A DNA stretch of 64,000 nucleotides from positions 4,030,001 through 4,094,000 of the forward strand of contig NC_091867.1 of the NCBI RefSeq assembly GCF_019399895.1, read 5' to 3'. Source of the DNA: Cardiocondyla obscurior (taxonomy: Eukaryota; Arthropoda; Insecta; Hymenoptera; Formicidae). Of this stretch, positions 36,270 to 49,389 are shown piece by piece; position 1 is the first letter of the stretch; every line of letters begins with the position of its first letter. Under the pieces are notes generated by a model that saw only the letters and a program-made list of their open reading frames with translations, was not told where the DNA came from and ran no database searches. A program made the position numbers and the translations under genes.

Positions 36270-36362
36270 GCGCTTCTTCTTCTTGTTCTTTCTCTTTATA
36301 TTCTCTCTTTTCCTTCCGCGTAACCATTTTCTTCTTCTTTTTCATCATCATCTTCTTCTTCG
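36270..36362. repeat. (TTC)n/(ATC)n low-complexity tract
   Basis: Imperfect TTC, CTT and CATCAT triplets, giving Phe/Leu-rich frames on plus and Lys/Met-rich frames on minus. Confidence 0.8.
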
Positions 36363-36679
36363 CCCGCCTAACCATCTCTTCTCCACCTCTGTTTCCTTCG
36401 CGGCAACATCCTTTCTCTTTGGCCATTTCTTCCCGTGCCTCCTCTGCCCCAGGTAGTCGCCATTATAATGTTCCAAAATATCAAAACGCTACCACCCACT
36501 ATCGTAAACGTATTGTCGTGATCGAATCGAAAAGAATGGTCCACTGGATCACCGCGAGATTCGACACGAGTTACATAGAATATTTCGCAAATCATTATTC
36601 AAGCGAAGGCAAATGTAATTTAATGCTCTTATTAGTTATTTTGATGCTGTGGCTGGAATTTTTTCTGCATGTAAACTAG

Positions 36680-39320
36680 TGACTAGTTATAAAAAAAATA
36701 ATTGACCATTTAATACGCTAAAAGAATTCATCGCCGTGAAATAAATCTTATATAAAAAGAAACTGATATAAGAAATTAATGAGATATTACCGATCACACT
36801 ATAACTTTAAACTCATCAACGCGTTTGATTGCGTACTTTTCGCAACATTTTTTAGTCATCGATCGACATCGCTCACAATAGTCGAAGGAAATACTCGGCA
36901 CATTGGATCGGTTCGCGAATTTTGAAGATGATGCGACATATTGACGCGCCGGGACTATACATGTGTACACTGAATCGCCGTGAAACGTTATAATAACGGT
37001 CGTAACAACAGTAAGAAGTCGTAATTTAAATTGAGTTTCTCGCTTGTCTGTCTGTAATAGCTCTATCGCACGCCACTCGAAAGAGAAGGAGAGTAAAGGT
37101 ATGAAAGACAGTGAGAAAGGCGCGTTAATCCAGGGGGAAGAGAGAAAGATATATATATATATACATATATGATGATGAGAGCGTGACTCGAGGAACACGC
37201 GGGAGCAAGAGAAACGCGATCGAATGTCGAGCGAGAGCGGGTGGGTGTGAGAGATATCTGCGCTTGTGGCTGGGGCGCGTTGATCTAATTGATGCCCAGA
37301 GTTGGGGACAGAGCCAGGATATGACGCGAATCCATTGTGGCTCGTATTATTATAATATATATTATACACATATCCTCCGCGCTGCACTAATATCACCGCG
37401 TGCGACGTGACAACGAGAGCGGAGTGAACGAGGGAGAGGTATGCTGAGGAAGAATGGGGACGGAGAGATACGAATGTGACAATCCGGCGACATTGTTCGG
37501 TCAGCCAGTTAGGGAGTACGGCTAACGGGAGTCAGACACTTTGCCTGATATATCGGCAATGATTTGAGGAATCGGTGGTCGCGGTTTGTGTGCGTAAGAT
37601 TCAAGAGTTTGCGATCCCGGAAGAGAAGAAGACGGTGCCTAATAAAAATGTAGACCCGCCGCGATTCCCGACGAATTTTATTGTAACGTTATTTCAAGCA
37701 CAAGAAATTTTTCTAACAACGCAATTGGGAGACGAGAAATACGTGTTTTTTTTGTTGTATTTTTATTTTATTTTATTTTTTTTTTTTTTTTTTTTTAACG
37801 CGAGGAATTTGCTCATTCAATTTCGCTGCGGCGTGTCGAGCGAGGCTGTAACCAAGGAATCCCCCTTCTCAGCGATTCGTTAAAAAGGACATGTTGGTAA
37901 GTCGTGCATGCTGTACGAGCGCCAAGTGAAATTGACGCGCAACCACTCGAAAACGAGCCCGGGTAATCGCGTTCGCGTAAAAGTGTCTTAGGTCGTTCCT
38001 TCCGCCGGATCTTCCTCCACCGCCTCTGCCCTTTTCAAGACGCATACCAGACGTCGCCCTCGGAAACTTATAATGAAGAAAACCCTCGAGAAACGCTCAT
38101 GCATAGGAACCGGCGATATAAAATCATTAAAGGAACCGCGCAAGTATTCTTCCCCTCCGCCGGCAACGTCCACCCTCCCGGTCGCCTTTCGTTGCTCACG
38201 AGCGAGTTGATATTCAAAGTGTCCCTCTCGTTTTAGCCGAGTGGATGCCACTTTGACTCGTCCCCGCGATAACATCTAACGTTTAATTGCATTCGAGTCC
38301 GTCGCCGGATATAACTTTACTACCGGAAATTAACGAACTTTGACTATCGGCCCCGCCCGCGTACGGTCGTACGTTTAAAACCGAGAGAGCGAGAGGCGCC
38401 GCTTGAAATCGCTTGCGCGCGCGGCCGCTATTAGCAAATCGGGCGAGACCGTCGCGTAGACCGATAATTAATATCCCGATGTTAAGGTGAGCAGCGCACG
38501 CCGGCAGAGAGCCGGAGTTATTACCGCTTATGCAATGCAATACCGCGCGTGATGCCAAAGTGAGAGAGAGAGAGTAGAGCACCCGCGCACACAGAAGATC
38601 CTAATATTTCGTCTCCCGCTCGTAACAACTCGGCCGCTTATTTCCGAGTACTCGCGATCGATCATCCGGCAACGGATGCTCCTTTAATTTTAGACTTCCC
38701 GAGAGGATCGAGAAGGTAGGGACGATCGGCGTTAGGCCCAACTTGCTGATCAACTGCCGCCGATCAACGCCGCTCGTAAAAAAAGCGTCTTTATGTCCGT
38801 TCCCGAGAGCTACCTACCGCAAAAATTCCAAGATATCCCACGTCGTGCGCGTCACTTGTCGACGGGGCCTGTCGACCGAGATACGTCCTCCGTCCGTATC
38901 GTTACCGAGATCGGCGGCGGCGCGCAGCATCACCGCGAGCGGTGGCTTCGGCGCGCAGTTCGAACTTATCGGACACCCGATGGGCACGGCCGGGGCCCGA
39001 AATAATTGCCCGCAGTGAAATATAAATGATACCAAGATTGTGGATCGTCCAGGATGAGCGAACCCGCGGGGGGACGCGAGGAGATGGGTTTTGGACGAGA
39101 GGGGAACGGGTTACGCGGGCCGAGCCACAGCGTCGTTGGTGCGCACCTTCGTGTCGGCGTGTGTGCGTGCGTGCGTGGTCCGTCGACCGGCTACTTGGTA
39201 CGCGAGACGTACGCGCACGTAATTGCGTGCCCGTCCTGAAATTATTCATCTCCCCGACCAACGGCTGATCCCAGACGCGCACCGCACCGCACACGGTCCC
39301 GGCACCAGCCGAGCCAGCCC
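36680..39320. other. Gene-free stretch, GC-rich to the right
   Basis: No recognised gene. There is a TA-repeat tract at 37149-37167. From about 38000 the DNA is CpG-rich with overlapping frames. A GTGC/GTGTGC alternating tract lies at 39158-39176. Confidence 0.45.
37776..37796. repeat. Poly(T) run, 21 bases
   Basis: T run preceded by TTTTA repeats from 37761. Confidence 0.9.
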
Positions 39321-39327
39321 CAGCGGT

Positions 39328-39401
39328 ATGATAATGCATAGAAGTGCCAGTCATTATACCTATACGTACCCGGTGTATCCAGCGCCCATCCTACCTACTC
39401 G
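39328..39401 (+). CDS. Possible first coding exon, Tyr-rich N-terminus
   Basis: ATG at 39328 followed by 24 codons reading MIMHRSASHYTYTYPVYPAP and then ILPT, before a consensus-like donor G|GTACGTAG at 39402. The Tyr/Pro-rich N-terminus resembles low-complexity starts of insect transcription factors and RNA-binding proteins, but I recognise no gene. It sits in a GC-rich island. If the donor is not used the frame stays open to 39582. The next exon is not identified. Confidence 0.2.
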
Positions 39402-39599
39402 GTACGTAGATTACACCACCTCGAGTCCACCTCCCCCGTGCACCCCCTTCCCGCAAACCCGCCCAGTGACTGCTCTTGCCCCCCCATCGCGTTGCATACA
39501 CGCATACGCGGCGCAACACGCGCGAATTACACCTACCTATCTGCCTCCGACCGATACGCGCGATGCACGACGCGCCGTGTAAGTCTGGGCGCGAACGCA

Positions 39600-42500
39600 T
39601 CTATCCCGTATACGCACGTCGCGAGAACATTAAGGATATCGCGAGTTACGAGAAAACCGAGGAAAATTGGATTTCCAAGTAACATGCGATGGCTAGGGCG
39701 AAGATGCGGTTGCCTGGTGTAAAATGATGCGTCTCTTTTTGCACGTTGTTTAGACGATGACTTTTTTTTCCTTCAGAAAGAATGAGATTACGGTTGTGTC
39801 GACAACTTTATAACAAATTACAGCGCTTTATTAAAATGCAAAAAATCTTAACTCGATAGTCATCTTTTATTTTAAAAAATATTTGTTTTATTTTTTAATC
39901 TGTTTTCTCTCTTTATATCTATAATGAGACATAAACGTGAGAGCATTTAGATATTATCTCGAAAAAAAATAACGCTTGAATTTCGGGCGAAGTGCTTTAT
40001 TATTAACTGAATTTGAACTTAAAAACACCTCTACGTGGAATTGCGTTGTTGAACCTTTCGGCACAGCAGAAGTACGTGCGGTGCCGTTGGTTTTGAGTCA
40101 TTAAAAGTCGCTTAGGATAATATCTGGGTGATTCGCTTTTAAGCGAATACTTTTTTTGAGCAATTTATCTCGTATTTTCGCGAAACCCTTTGGTACCGCA
40201 TGGTTGTCAGAAATGAATATTCCGGTACCTTCTGATCTACCGAATATCTGACGAGTCCCGAGGTTTTATGCAACGCCAGAAGCAACTTTCATCATTAAAG
40301 TAACAGAAATAACAAATTGCGTAATACGAATGTTATCAGAGATTTTAAAACAATTTTAGTCGTAAATTATTATTGAAATATATATAAAAAAAAAAAAATT
40401 AATAACATGTAGTGTTTCAAACATTAGCGCTTTGCTTTTCAAGACTTCTAGTTCGAGCAACGATACATAAACTCCATGCTCGTTGCATGGAAACAAATCG
40501 CACGAAGAATGTCATTACGTCGCAAAAGAAATCTCGATCATAGGGGGAGAGGGAGAATGTAAGGCCTTCGCGGAACGGAAGTTCGCCCGATTCGCGATAT
40601 CCGACGCCGCGTGGCCGCTCCTTTCCCTTTCTCGTCCGCTTTGTTTCTGGAGCCCCGAAGATAATGAGCACAATTACGGCAGGGTTTTTGTTCTAGAAAT
40701 TACACAGTAGTGTGCGGATGCATGTCTGTGGCTGATTGCTATACCCCCGCCGTCCCCCTCGGCGCGATACCTCGCGTTTCGCGCACGTCCGTGTTGCGTG
40801 CGTGTTCGTGTACCTGTTGCGGTGGCCGCGTGAGCGCGAAAGAAAGTCGTGGTGGCGAAGATCGAGGGGGCTCCGCGCGTGTGTACGTGAGCGCGTCCGT
40901 GCGTGAACCACCACGTTTGCGCGGGGAAGTCGAAAGGACGACGTGGTAGCGCGGGGTATGAGAAGTGGGGGCAGAGACACGGAGTAAGCTCTAATTGCAT
41001 TCAATAAAGCAAATAATAGCAAGCTCATTAGAGTAGAGAGAGGAGCTGGCGAGTTGACCGCGGCTCGTACGCCAACCTACCTACGCCTCGGACGAAGAAA
41101 GGAAAGGAGGGGAAGAAAGGCGCGGAGGGTAAGGCCGCGTCGTTGAAGGAGGAACGAGAGGCCGCGAAACAAGGAGGGGAGGACAAACCGGGCAGAAACC
41201 GGCGATCGTGCAGTCGTATCGTTGCGAGCACCATGGTCCCAATGTCATTTATTGTCCGCGGTGGACGCGCCGTTTGCCGGAGAACGTACCCCTGCTCCCA
41301 CCGCGGATTCGTCCGTTTCATATGAATGGGCTGCAGCCATGCAACCTTCGCGTCCTTCGTTAGGTATTTATCCCCGTTTATTATTATTCGGCCGTATCCT
41401 CGCGCATGCATACAGATGCCGCGTTCACCACGGCGCATCGGCAAAATCGATGAGTAATGTTTTGCGCGGCGCGCGATAGCGCATCGTTTCCCCCGAGAAA
41501 CCCAGCGATCAACGCGCTATCCCTCCGCTTCTCTGGAATCCACTCGGAAATTACAATCGCGCGGCATTAAGACGCGACCTGTTGCTGTTGCTAACAACGC
41601 GCGAGCTTGGATTCCCTCGTTATGCAAAATAGGCAATGAAATATCCTTCTGGGGTTTAATTTCTGGAGCTTGTACTTAATTAACGATGCAGCGTCGCAAG
41701 AATAGCTTTGATAAAGTCACCAAGGCTTACAGGTTTACCGAGATCTTTTTCTTTTTTATTGAAGCTGGATTAAAAATACGGTGCAAGTAACTTTGGCAAT
41801 TAGCGAAACAGTGTTCGATAAGGGTCAACTTTATCACTTGTGACATTTGCCTATTTTAAATAAAAAATAGAAAAGAAAATACCGCTTCGGTCAGATTACC
41901 ATTAAAAACAATAATACAACCGCAGTTCGCAGGCGCCAACATTGACAAATCTACTCTCCGCCCGGTGATCCATCTTCAGGCGCTCTTTCATTTATTCGCT
42001 TTCGTTAAGCGCGACTTTGACTATGTTAATTCATCAATCCGGCGCGTAGCACTGCTATGTAGAAATCAATATACGCGTTACAGCATTTCTCAACGCGGAT
42101 GAGAAATTAATCAATCTCGATTAATTTACATTATTAATTCACCAGCATTTCCTTCTCGTCCAAATCTAACGAGCGGGGTGAAGCGGTTTCTGCAAAATCT
42201 CGCGCGTAACGGGCACGTGTCTCCAGGAAAGACGAACGATGGGCCATCGACGAAGGCACTCCACCGAGCGAACGATCGCTGAGGCGGGAGAGTAGTCCGA
42301 GGGGGAGGGAAATCGACGGAGGAGAATCGTCCGCCCCCGAGACGCGAGTAAATGTCGGTAAGAATGGCGATTCGGCTAATGTATTCCGCGGATGTGCGCG
42401 CTCATTATTCAGCGATAATTAATTGACGGCTATAAATAAGCGGCGCGTCCGGGCACCGCATAAATAAATGGTTCGCGCGCTGCGGAATGGTAATGGTGAC

Positions 42501-45500
42501 TTTGACGGACCGTTTAAACTGGAATAAAGCAGGGTAACTCGTTTCCCCCGGGCACTCCCCGGGTCCGGGTCTGCCCATCGCACGGTAACGAATATAACTC
42601 ACCTGCCATGCCGCGCGGCGGCCGGCGTAGCGACCGACCGTTCGAAGGACTTGTGGCCCTTACGGCCTGGTACTGACCCACAGATATTTACTCCTCCGGG
42701 ACTCTCTTAAGCCCGCGTCCTGAAATCTTTGGCCCCTCTCGTTTTACTCGCCGCAAATCGCTCGAGGGACGCGTATCAATCGATCATATTGGTTTAAACC
42801 GCTTATCTTCTTGTCTACGATTTTACGATCAAAATAATATTCAATTATCCCTCGCGTTAAACTGTCATTTTGCCCCATTACTGACAAATATTTGGAACAA
42901 ATAGAGAATTGCACGTTCGCGTATCTGTTACGCATCAAAGAGGCATAAAATATTTAATTGAGATTGCGTGGCGTTTGAATAAAGTACGATTTCACATTGT
43001 TAGCGTTCAAGCTTAGTAATAACCGGTGGCTTCTTTCCTTGTTAACGCCCACAGCGCATTGTACAATGCGTGATTAATCTCGATCATAACAAGCTCCGAC
43101 GAGGTTCTCCAACCTTTCGGTTAATATTCGCTACTGATAAAATGATAGCTGACTAGCGTTCACAGTCATAGTTGTCATTTCTTTTTTTTTTAGATATGAA
43201 AAACGATGTCTCTTAATCATCACCGACTTTCTAAAAGATACGCAAGATGCGTGTAATAAACGCAGCATATAACGTGGATTATGTTTCAACGAGTCGCTCT
43301 GCGCGACGTGAACCTTTGGTATCACGAGTAAAAAAGAGAAAATCAGATTACGGAATGCACTTGCTTTAATGTCGTTGTTAAGACTCTCGATGTCACGTTG
43401 AAATAAAAAGACCCCGTGGCGGCATTATCGTAATATTTGAAACCAATTCGAGCGACGTAGTCGCGGGTGCGACCGCAGCCGCGGCATCTTGCGAGGCAGC
43501 ACGGATTAAAAAGACGACGGCGATGACGAAAGTGTCGTTGAACTAACAACGCGTAGCCAAAGAGGTAATTCTCGAGTTCTTACGACAGGTAGCAGGGTAT
43601 GCGACAGGCAACAAAGTCCGGAGCCTCGGGTCGTAATTGCCTCGGCGGCGCCATTATTATTTCATAGCGCTTGTATCTGAAGTAAGGAGAAACCCGGCGG
43701 GCGAAATTACAGAGTTTCCACGCAACGGATCTCGATATGTAGAGGAGCGCTCTAGTTCTCGAGAGCCCTATACTTTGAGGGAGAACCGATCCTCCATCGA
43801 ATGAATATAAATCCGCGACAATATATGCCGCGCTTGTCACGAGATACAGGCAGCGTCTTGCAGTTAATGCAAGTTAATGCGCGCCGATGCGCGTGCGAGG
43901 GACGAGCTCTCTCGATTATTAGAATTCAGAAGGCAGCGCGACGTGCGCGGCGTTCTCGCGTGTGTATTATTTTGCTCGTTTCAAGTGAAACACGGAGCGC
44001 CGTACGAGATATCGTTACGAAATCTGCGTTAAAGCAAAGATCGTTCCGCGGCCCTTTTAATTGGGCATGCCGCCGCCGGTGCGCCGCGTCGCCTCGCGTC
44101 CGTCCAACTTTTATTACGCACGCAACCCGGTTTTCGACGGGAGAAATAATACAATGAATCGAAGAGCGTTATCGGACGGCATCTCCTGCGAACACGGAAT
44201 CCCGCCTAATAACCACTTCGCCGATCGACATTGTTATGGGGCGGTCATTAGAGGCGCGTCCCAGTGGCACCCAAAAAACGCGGGATGCACCGTCGTTTAA
44301 CGGCCCTTACGCCGTCGGGTCTCATCGGCGCGTACTTATCTCAAGGGACTTGAAAATCCGGTCGCATTAAGATATCTATCGGAACAACGGATGTGCGCCA
44401 TTAAACTTTTACTTTATTTAGTGCTCGGAGGAGAGCCACGGTCAGCGCAGCAGCCTCCAGAAAGGAAGACGAGAAAGAGGACGAGAGAGAAAAGGAGATG
44501 AGAGAATGACGGTCCGCGTACCGAGTCGTGCACTGTTCCGTCAGTGACGTTTGCAGGTAGGATTTCTCTCCGCGTTGCGCACGATTGTTCCCCAACGTAT
44601 AATTATTACTTATACATTTGCCGCGCTAATGACACCGCCGGAGACGTCGTTTAGAATTGCTAATGTTCATGCGCTGTCAATAGGCAGTAAAGCCACGAGT
44701 CTAGCCAGCATCTAGCTAATTGGATGCGTTACGATTAACAAAAGGCGTGCATATGATTAACTGACAGAAATATCTCTCCCACAAGAGATTCGCGCATCCT
44801 CGGATTTATGTTAGTAGCCGCTGTCGTGATGGACGGGGCAAGTCCGGCGCGATTCACGTTTCAACGATTGTCAGTGGTACATCGCGTAAGGAACATGGAA
44901 ATCTGAGTACCGCGCGAACATTAACACCGACAATTACGGCCCGGCGCGGCGATCAAAATCGGAGGAACGGGCGCTACTCTTGCCGCCTTTCCTACATAAG
45001 CGATTGTTAACTGGTTATTTCCTACGGTCGTGAAGCTGGACGGTTTAAGCAGAGAGTTACGACTTTGGAGCTCGTTATGCATGCATAGACGCAAGCATAA
45101 AACATTGGAATTGCCCGTGAGACCAAACGAGCGAGCGGACGAGCGAATAGCACGCCGGTTTCGATTCGTCGTCGCGTATCGATGCGTTCCTGATCTTCTC
45201 TTTAACTCACCGGAGACGATCCGGCGACTCGGCGACGATGCCATTGCCGTTAACCTAGGCTCGAAACCCCCCCTCCTCTCTCCGTCGTGCTCGCTCCCTT
45301 TCCGTGACGCGTCGCGAAATCACGAAGGCGAGAAAATCTCGCCTCGCGGCTACGTGCCCGCATTGCAGAAAGTCCACAACCATCGGCGAGGGCGACGACG
45401 GCCGTCGTTACTCGCGCTGATTTAGTTGAAGGCTATGGATTTACGGATCTACCCTTGCTGGCACGCGGTACGTACAACGGGCGGCCCAGGCCCGCGTCGA

Positions 45501-47390
45501 GCCCTTTCTCGTTAGCCGCCTACATTATATTACCCATCGTGCGGCATACATCATTCCCTCTTTATGTAAGTATCTATAACGGCCCGAGAAACATTTGCAG
45601 CTCACCCCGCGCAGAGGAATGAAACGGAACAGCGCGGCTGGATACGCGAAGCCGCGCCGCGTGGGCTGGACCCGGCTAGTGCCAGTGCGGGTAAACCGCT
45701 CGCGACCGCCGCGGAATTGATGTACTGCGTCCGGGAAACAATGCCTCGTACCAGCGACGTGCCGCACCGCGGGGTGATCTTTTCGCCCGCTGAGTCCGCG
45801 CCCGACAACCTTACAGAAACGCCTACATCTCACGAAAATTAAAGACACTCGAATAAACGAACCTCGCAAATGCGATACGTTTAAATTAAATAATTAATTG
45901 TGCGTAAAGTAAATATGAAGCGCAAAGTTATTGTCGACAATAAACAGCTTGATAAAAATAATAACTAAATTAATAAAAAAAAAGAAAAAAAACAATAAAA
46001 TAATTTTTATAAGAACCTTGCGTAATTTCCAAACGTCTGAGGCGTAAAATCCACGTCATAAAGGCCTCAAAAGATATATCCTAGAGCATCGATTCCATTA
46101 GACGCATTAGGCGTTACTTCGGGCATTTATGTGACGTCCGCGTTATCTCGTACATCGCGGATCGTCAAGAGTAAGAACGCACGAATCGAAGATAAGTCGT
46201 GAAGCGATAATCGACCGACGCGACTCAGACTCGAGAACAGAAGAAACGGTGCTTTATATCTCCTCAGCGAAGACGAAGGTAAATGGCAGCGTTTGCGCAT
46301 ATACGGCGAGGTTTACTCCCCGGCCAGGAAGTAGAATCCTCAAGAAAACCATCCGTCGTTGCGTAGAAATTTATCGTCGAGCACGAAACGCATCTTATTG
46401 CAGGAGACGTACTCGCGGACGACAACAACGAATAGGTACTTAAGTCCTATAAGACGCTCGGGCCGAGAACAAGCGTGGATTCTACCGGTTCTTAATAATT
46501 GTGCGCCGGTCCCTCTCGCGGGATCGCGAGGCTTATCTCCGGCAAAACGCTTCAAAAGCCAGTCGGCAATTCCAGAATACTCTTTGCATACCACTGGCCG
46601 ATACATTCTGGACGCGCGGCTCGGTACGACAAACTATCTTGAATGCGTTGACGTCTTTTCAGCACGTCTTTCGACAACGGCTATAATTATTTTATATAAC
46701 TATAATTATACTGAATCGCGAAAAAAAATTTTAATCCTTGATTCTACAGTAATTTATTTTTTATTTATTTTTTTTTCAAATTTATATCTTCTCACTGGTT
46801 CGTGGTGCGTTGTGCAATTCTCAACCGTTACATACACGTGTCATAACCGCTCATTAATCACTCATAAATGGCTATTAATAGACAGCTTATTAATATTCCA
46901 CACAACTATTACTAGCTCGATCGCGTCAAGACAAACTGAAAATTACGCTGTAATAATGTTATTCACATTACGCGCGCATAAGCCGAACAGTTACGTGTCA
47001 CGATCTCATTAATCGCCTATCAATTAGACAGAGCGCGCCATGGCGAACTATCTTCGCGAGCAATCCCGCGACGTGAAATCGGTAGAATCGACAGCTCTTG
47101 GACGTATTTTTATCCCGCGGAGGCCTAATCGCATCAGTCACGAGACGGAGGACCTTTTAACCATCAAGTCCTCTCAGGTTGGAGAACGAGATAGAACAGC
47201 CGGCCGTGGACACGGAAGACGAGTAAAGAAAGAAAACAGCAGGAATATAGGAGAGAAAAGAAACAAGAAATAAGAAAGAAGAAAAGGCAGAAAGAGACAG
47301 AAAAGGGCAAGAGCGCGGCAGAAGACAAGAGACGAGAGCAGAGGAGCTGTGAGAGAGTCCCGGTCTCCGCTTGACAGTGAGGTGTCGGGT
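39600..47390. other. Gene-free stretch
   Basis: No recognised gene. An A-rich run lies near 40387-40398. GC-rich segments at 40700-41500 and 43400-45900 carry overlapping frames up to 138 codons on both strands with no family resemblance. An AT-rich segment at 45880-46020 includes A-rich runs. Confidence 0.5.
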
Positions 47391-47407
47391 GGTCGGAGCC
47401 CGGCATG

Positions 47408-47431
47408 CTGTCAGCTTGTCAGCCTGTCAGC
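47408..47431. repeat. Triple tandem octamer YTGTCAGC
   Basis: Three consecutive octamers CTGTCAGC, TTGTCAGC and CTGTCAGC in a GC-rich patch. It could be a clustered binding site or a short tandem duplication. Confidence 0.8.
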
Positions 47432-47439
47432 CCACGCAC

Positions 47440-49340
47440 GTTGGCACCGTGGCGACCGGCAACCACGTATGGATTCACACACCGACGCCTTACACCGTGG
47501 CCGCACGCACGACGCGACCGTGCCGGACGCGGTATTGTTACGACGCGCGAACGCTATTTCGTATGCATGTGAAGAGCCGAGGCCAAGCCTCGGCCGACCA
47601 GCCCTCGGAGCGAGTCCGCTTCGCGGCTTACACGCGGCCCGTCATTAGTCGCGGAATACATGCCTGTCAATTCGGTTTTGCAAGGATTTATTAAAGGTGG
47701 CTTTTCGCCAAGGCTGCACCGCGAGGAGCCCTTTACGGTTTCTGATAATGACGCCGATAATTGCGGTCACACCTGCGCTTTGCCGCATCAATAAAATCAC
47801 CTGTTTTTGCAGCGCCAGCACCACTACCGATAATACGTATATAAACGGTAAACCGGGATCTTTTCTTCGTGCATTCGTGAAGCTAAAGAGCCTAAATGTA
47901 TATTCCCCAGCGCGATTGCGTGTCCCAATCGTTAATAAAGTCCATTCTATTCGTTCGCTTTTTAAAAATCAGAGAGACAAGTGCTCCCAGGTGATGCCCT
48001 TAGGAAACCGGAGGTGAAGGGACATTGTACGCTCGAGAAAACACAATCACTTTGAATGGACTCGATCTAAGATTGCGATAAACCACTTTAGAGGGCTCGG
48101 GATATTACGTGATTCCTACGATTGGAATTTTGCCCGCCGGGGAAAAAGCGATTTTATATCGCGATTAACGAATAATGTGTTAATCTGCAAATGAAGGGGG
48201 ACTTACAAGCTACTTCTGCTTTCATAAACGTTGCAGAAACATTCTTATCGTAACATTTTCGAAATAATTCCGCCTATAAAGTTAAAAAAATTTTACGTTA
48301 CTGGTAGAATATCGAAATTGCCGAGATACGTGCCGAACAATCTTGCATTAATCATTCGAAAAACGTTAAAAATTTTTATTCGGGCAGCTCTCGTAAGAAA
48401 CATCTTGTTGTTTAATTTATTGACTAAGAGAAAGTGCGCGTGGCTTTAACGAGTTTCGCCGGTGCACCGCGTGTCACAAGTAGGAAGGAAATAAACGAAC
48501 GTATCAAAATAACACTGTTATAATACGATATTGCAGTTGCCATCACGATTATACGCTGTATCCAGCTGTGAAATTAATACCTCCACCTGTGGTTTCCGTA
48601 TCAATTGACCAATCTAAATTTTTTCACTACAATTGTATTGCAGAATCTAGTTTGCGGCATGTGACTCTGACGTCACGGGCGTGTCTCATTCTCATTATCT
48701 GCGCAACCGGTTTCTCAATAATATCACGCCGAAATGTGCGCGCTTTGTGAAAGAAACATTGTTACTAATGCCGCGAAGCCCGAGCCGTACTTTCATTAAA
48801 ATTATCGTTGCTACCGTAGCCGGATGGTTACGCGCTACTGTTCTAGAAGTATATAATTTATCTATAGCGAGAGGGCGTAGCTCCCGCGCGAAAAGCGTTT
48901 ACTTACGATAGCGAAACGTTATATTTAAGGGAATGTTCCATAATGATAAAGACTCGCTCGAGATTGTCCCGGATCGCTGCGGAATTACGGAGGCGAGCGC
49001 AATTATCGATAGTATATCTCCGATTACATCAGGGTCGGCGCATTATCATGTGTGCCGATGTAAAAGAGCGCAAAATGACGAGCGCCGCATTCCCCCCAAG
49101 AAGATCGCAGCTATTACGTTAGATTTTCTGCCATTAAAGCTCAATCTCCGAGGCACCGCGCGTACAGGCCGCGCGCCTCGATCGTGCCGATAGCGCGTAC
49201 CGTAGCGCGTCGCGTAAACGTGGCGCAAAAATCCACGCCGTTAAGAGTCTTCCTATTAATTTACAACGATAGCGCGTACCCTCGGCAATTAATAGCGCTC
49301 GCGGTAATTAACAGCTCCGTATGGACTGCGCGGCACGGCA
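47440..49340. other. Gene-free stretch
   Basis: No recognised gene; short frames only, the longest about 106 codons with no family resemblance. Confidence 0.5.
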
Positions 49341-49345
49341 CGGCG

Positions 49346-49385
49346 CGACTCAGCTCGCCTCGCCTCGCCTCGACTCGACTTGACT
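49346..49385. repeat. Pentanucleotide repeat (CGCCT/CGACT)n
   Basis: Eight tandem pentamers: CGACT, CAGCT, three CGCCT, two CGACT, TGACT. Confidence 0.85.
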
Positions 49386-49389
49386 CATC

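Noticed and set aside
46359..47012. 217-codon plus-strand open frame
   Set aside because: It starts at TTG, has AT-driven Tyr/Ile/Phe runs in its second half, and shows no family resemblance or splice structure.
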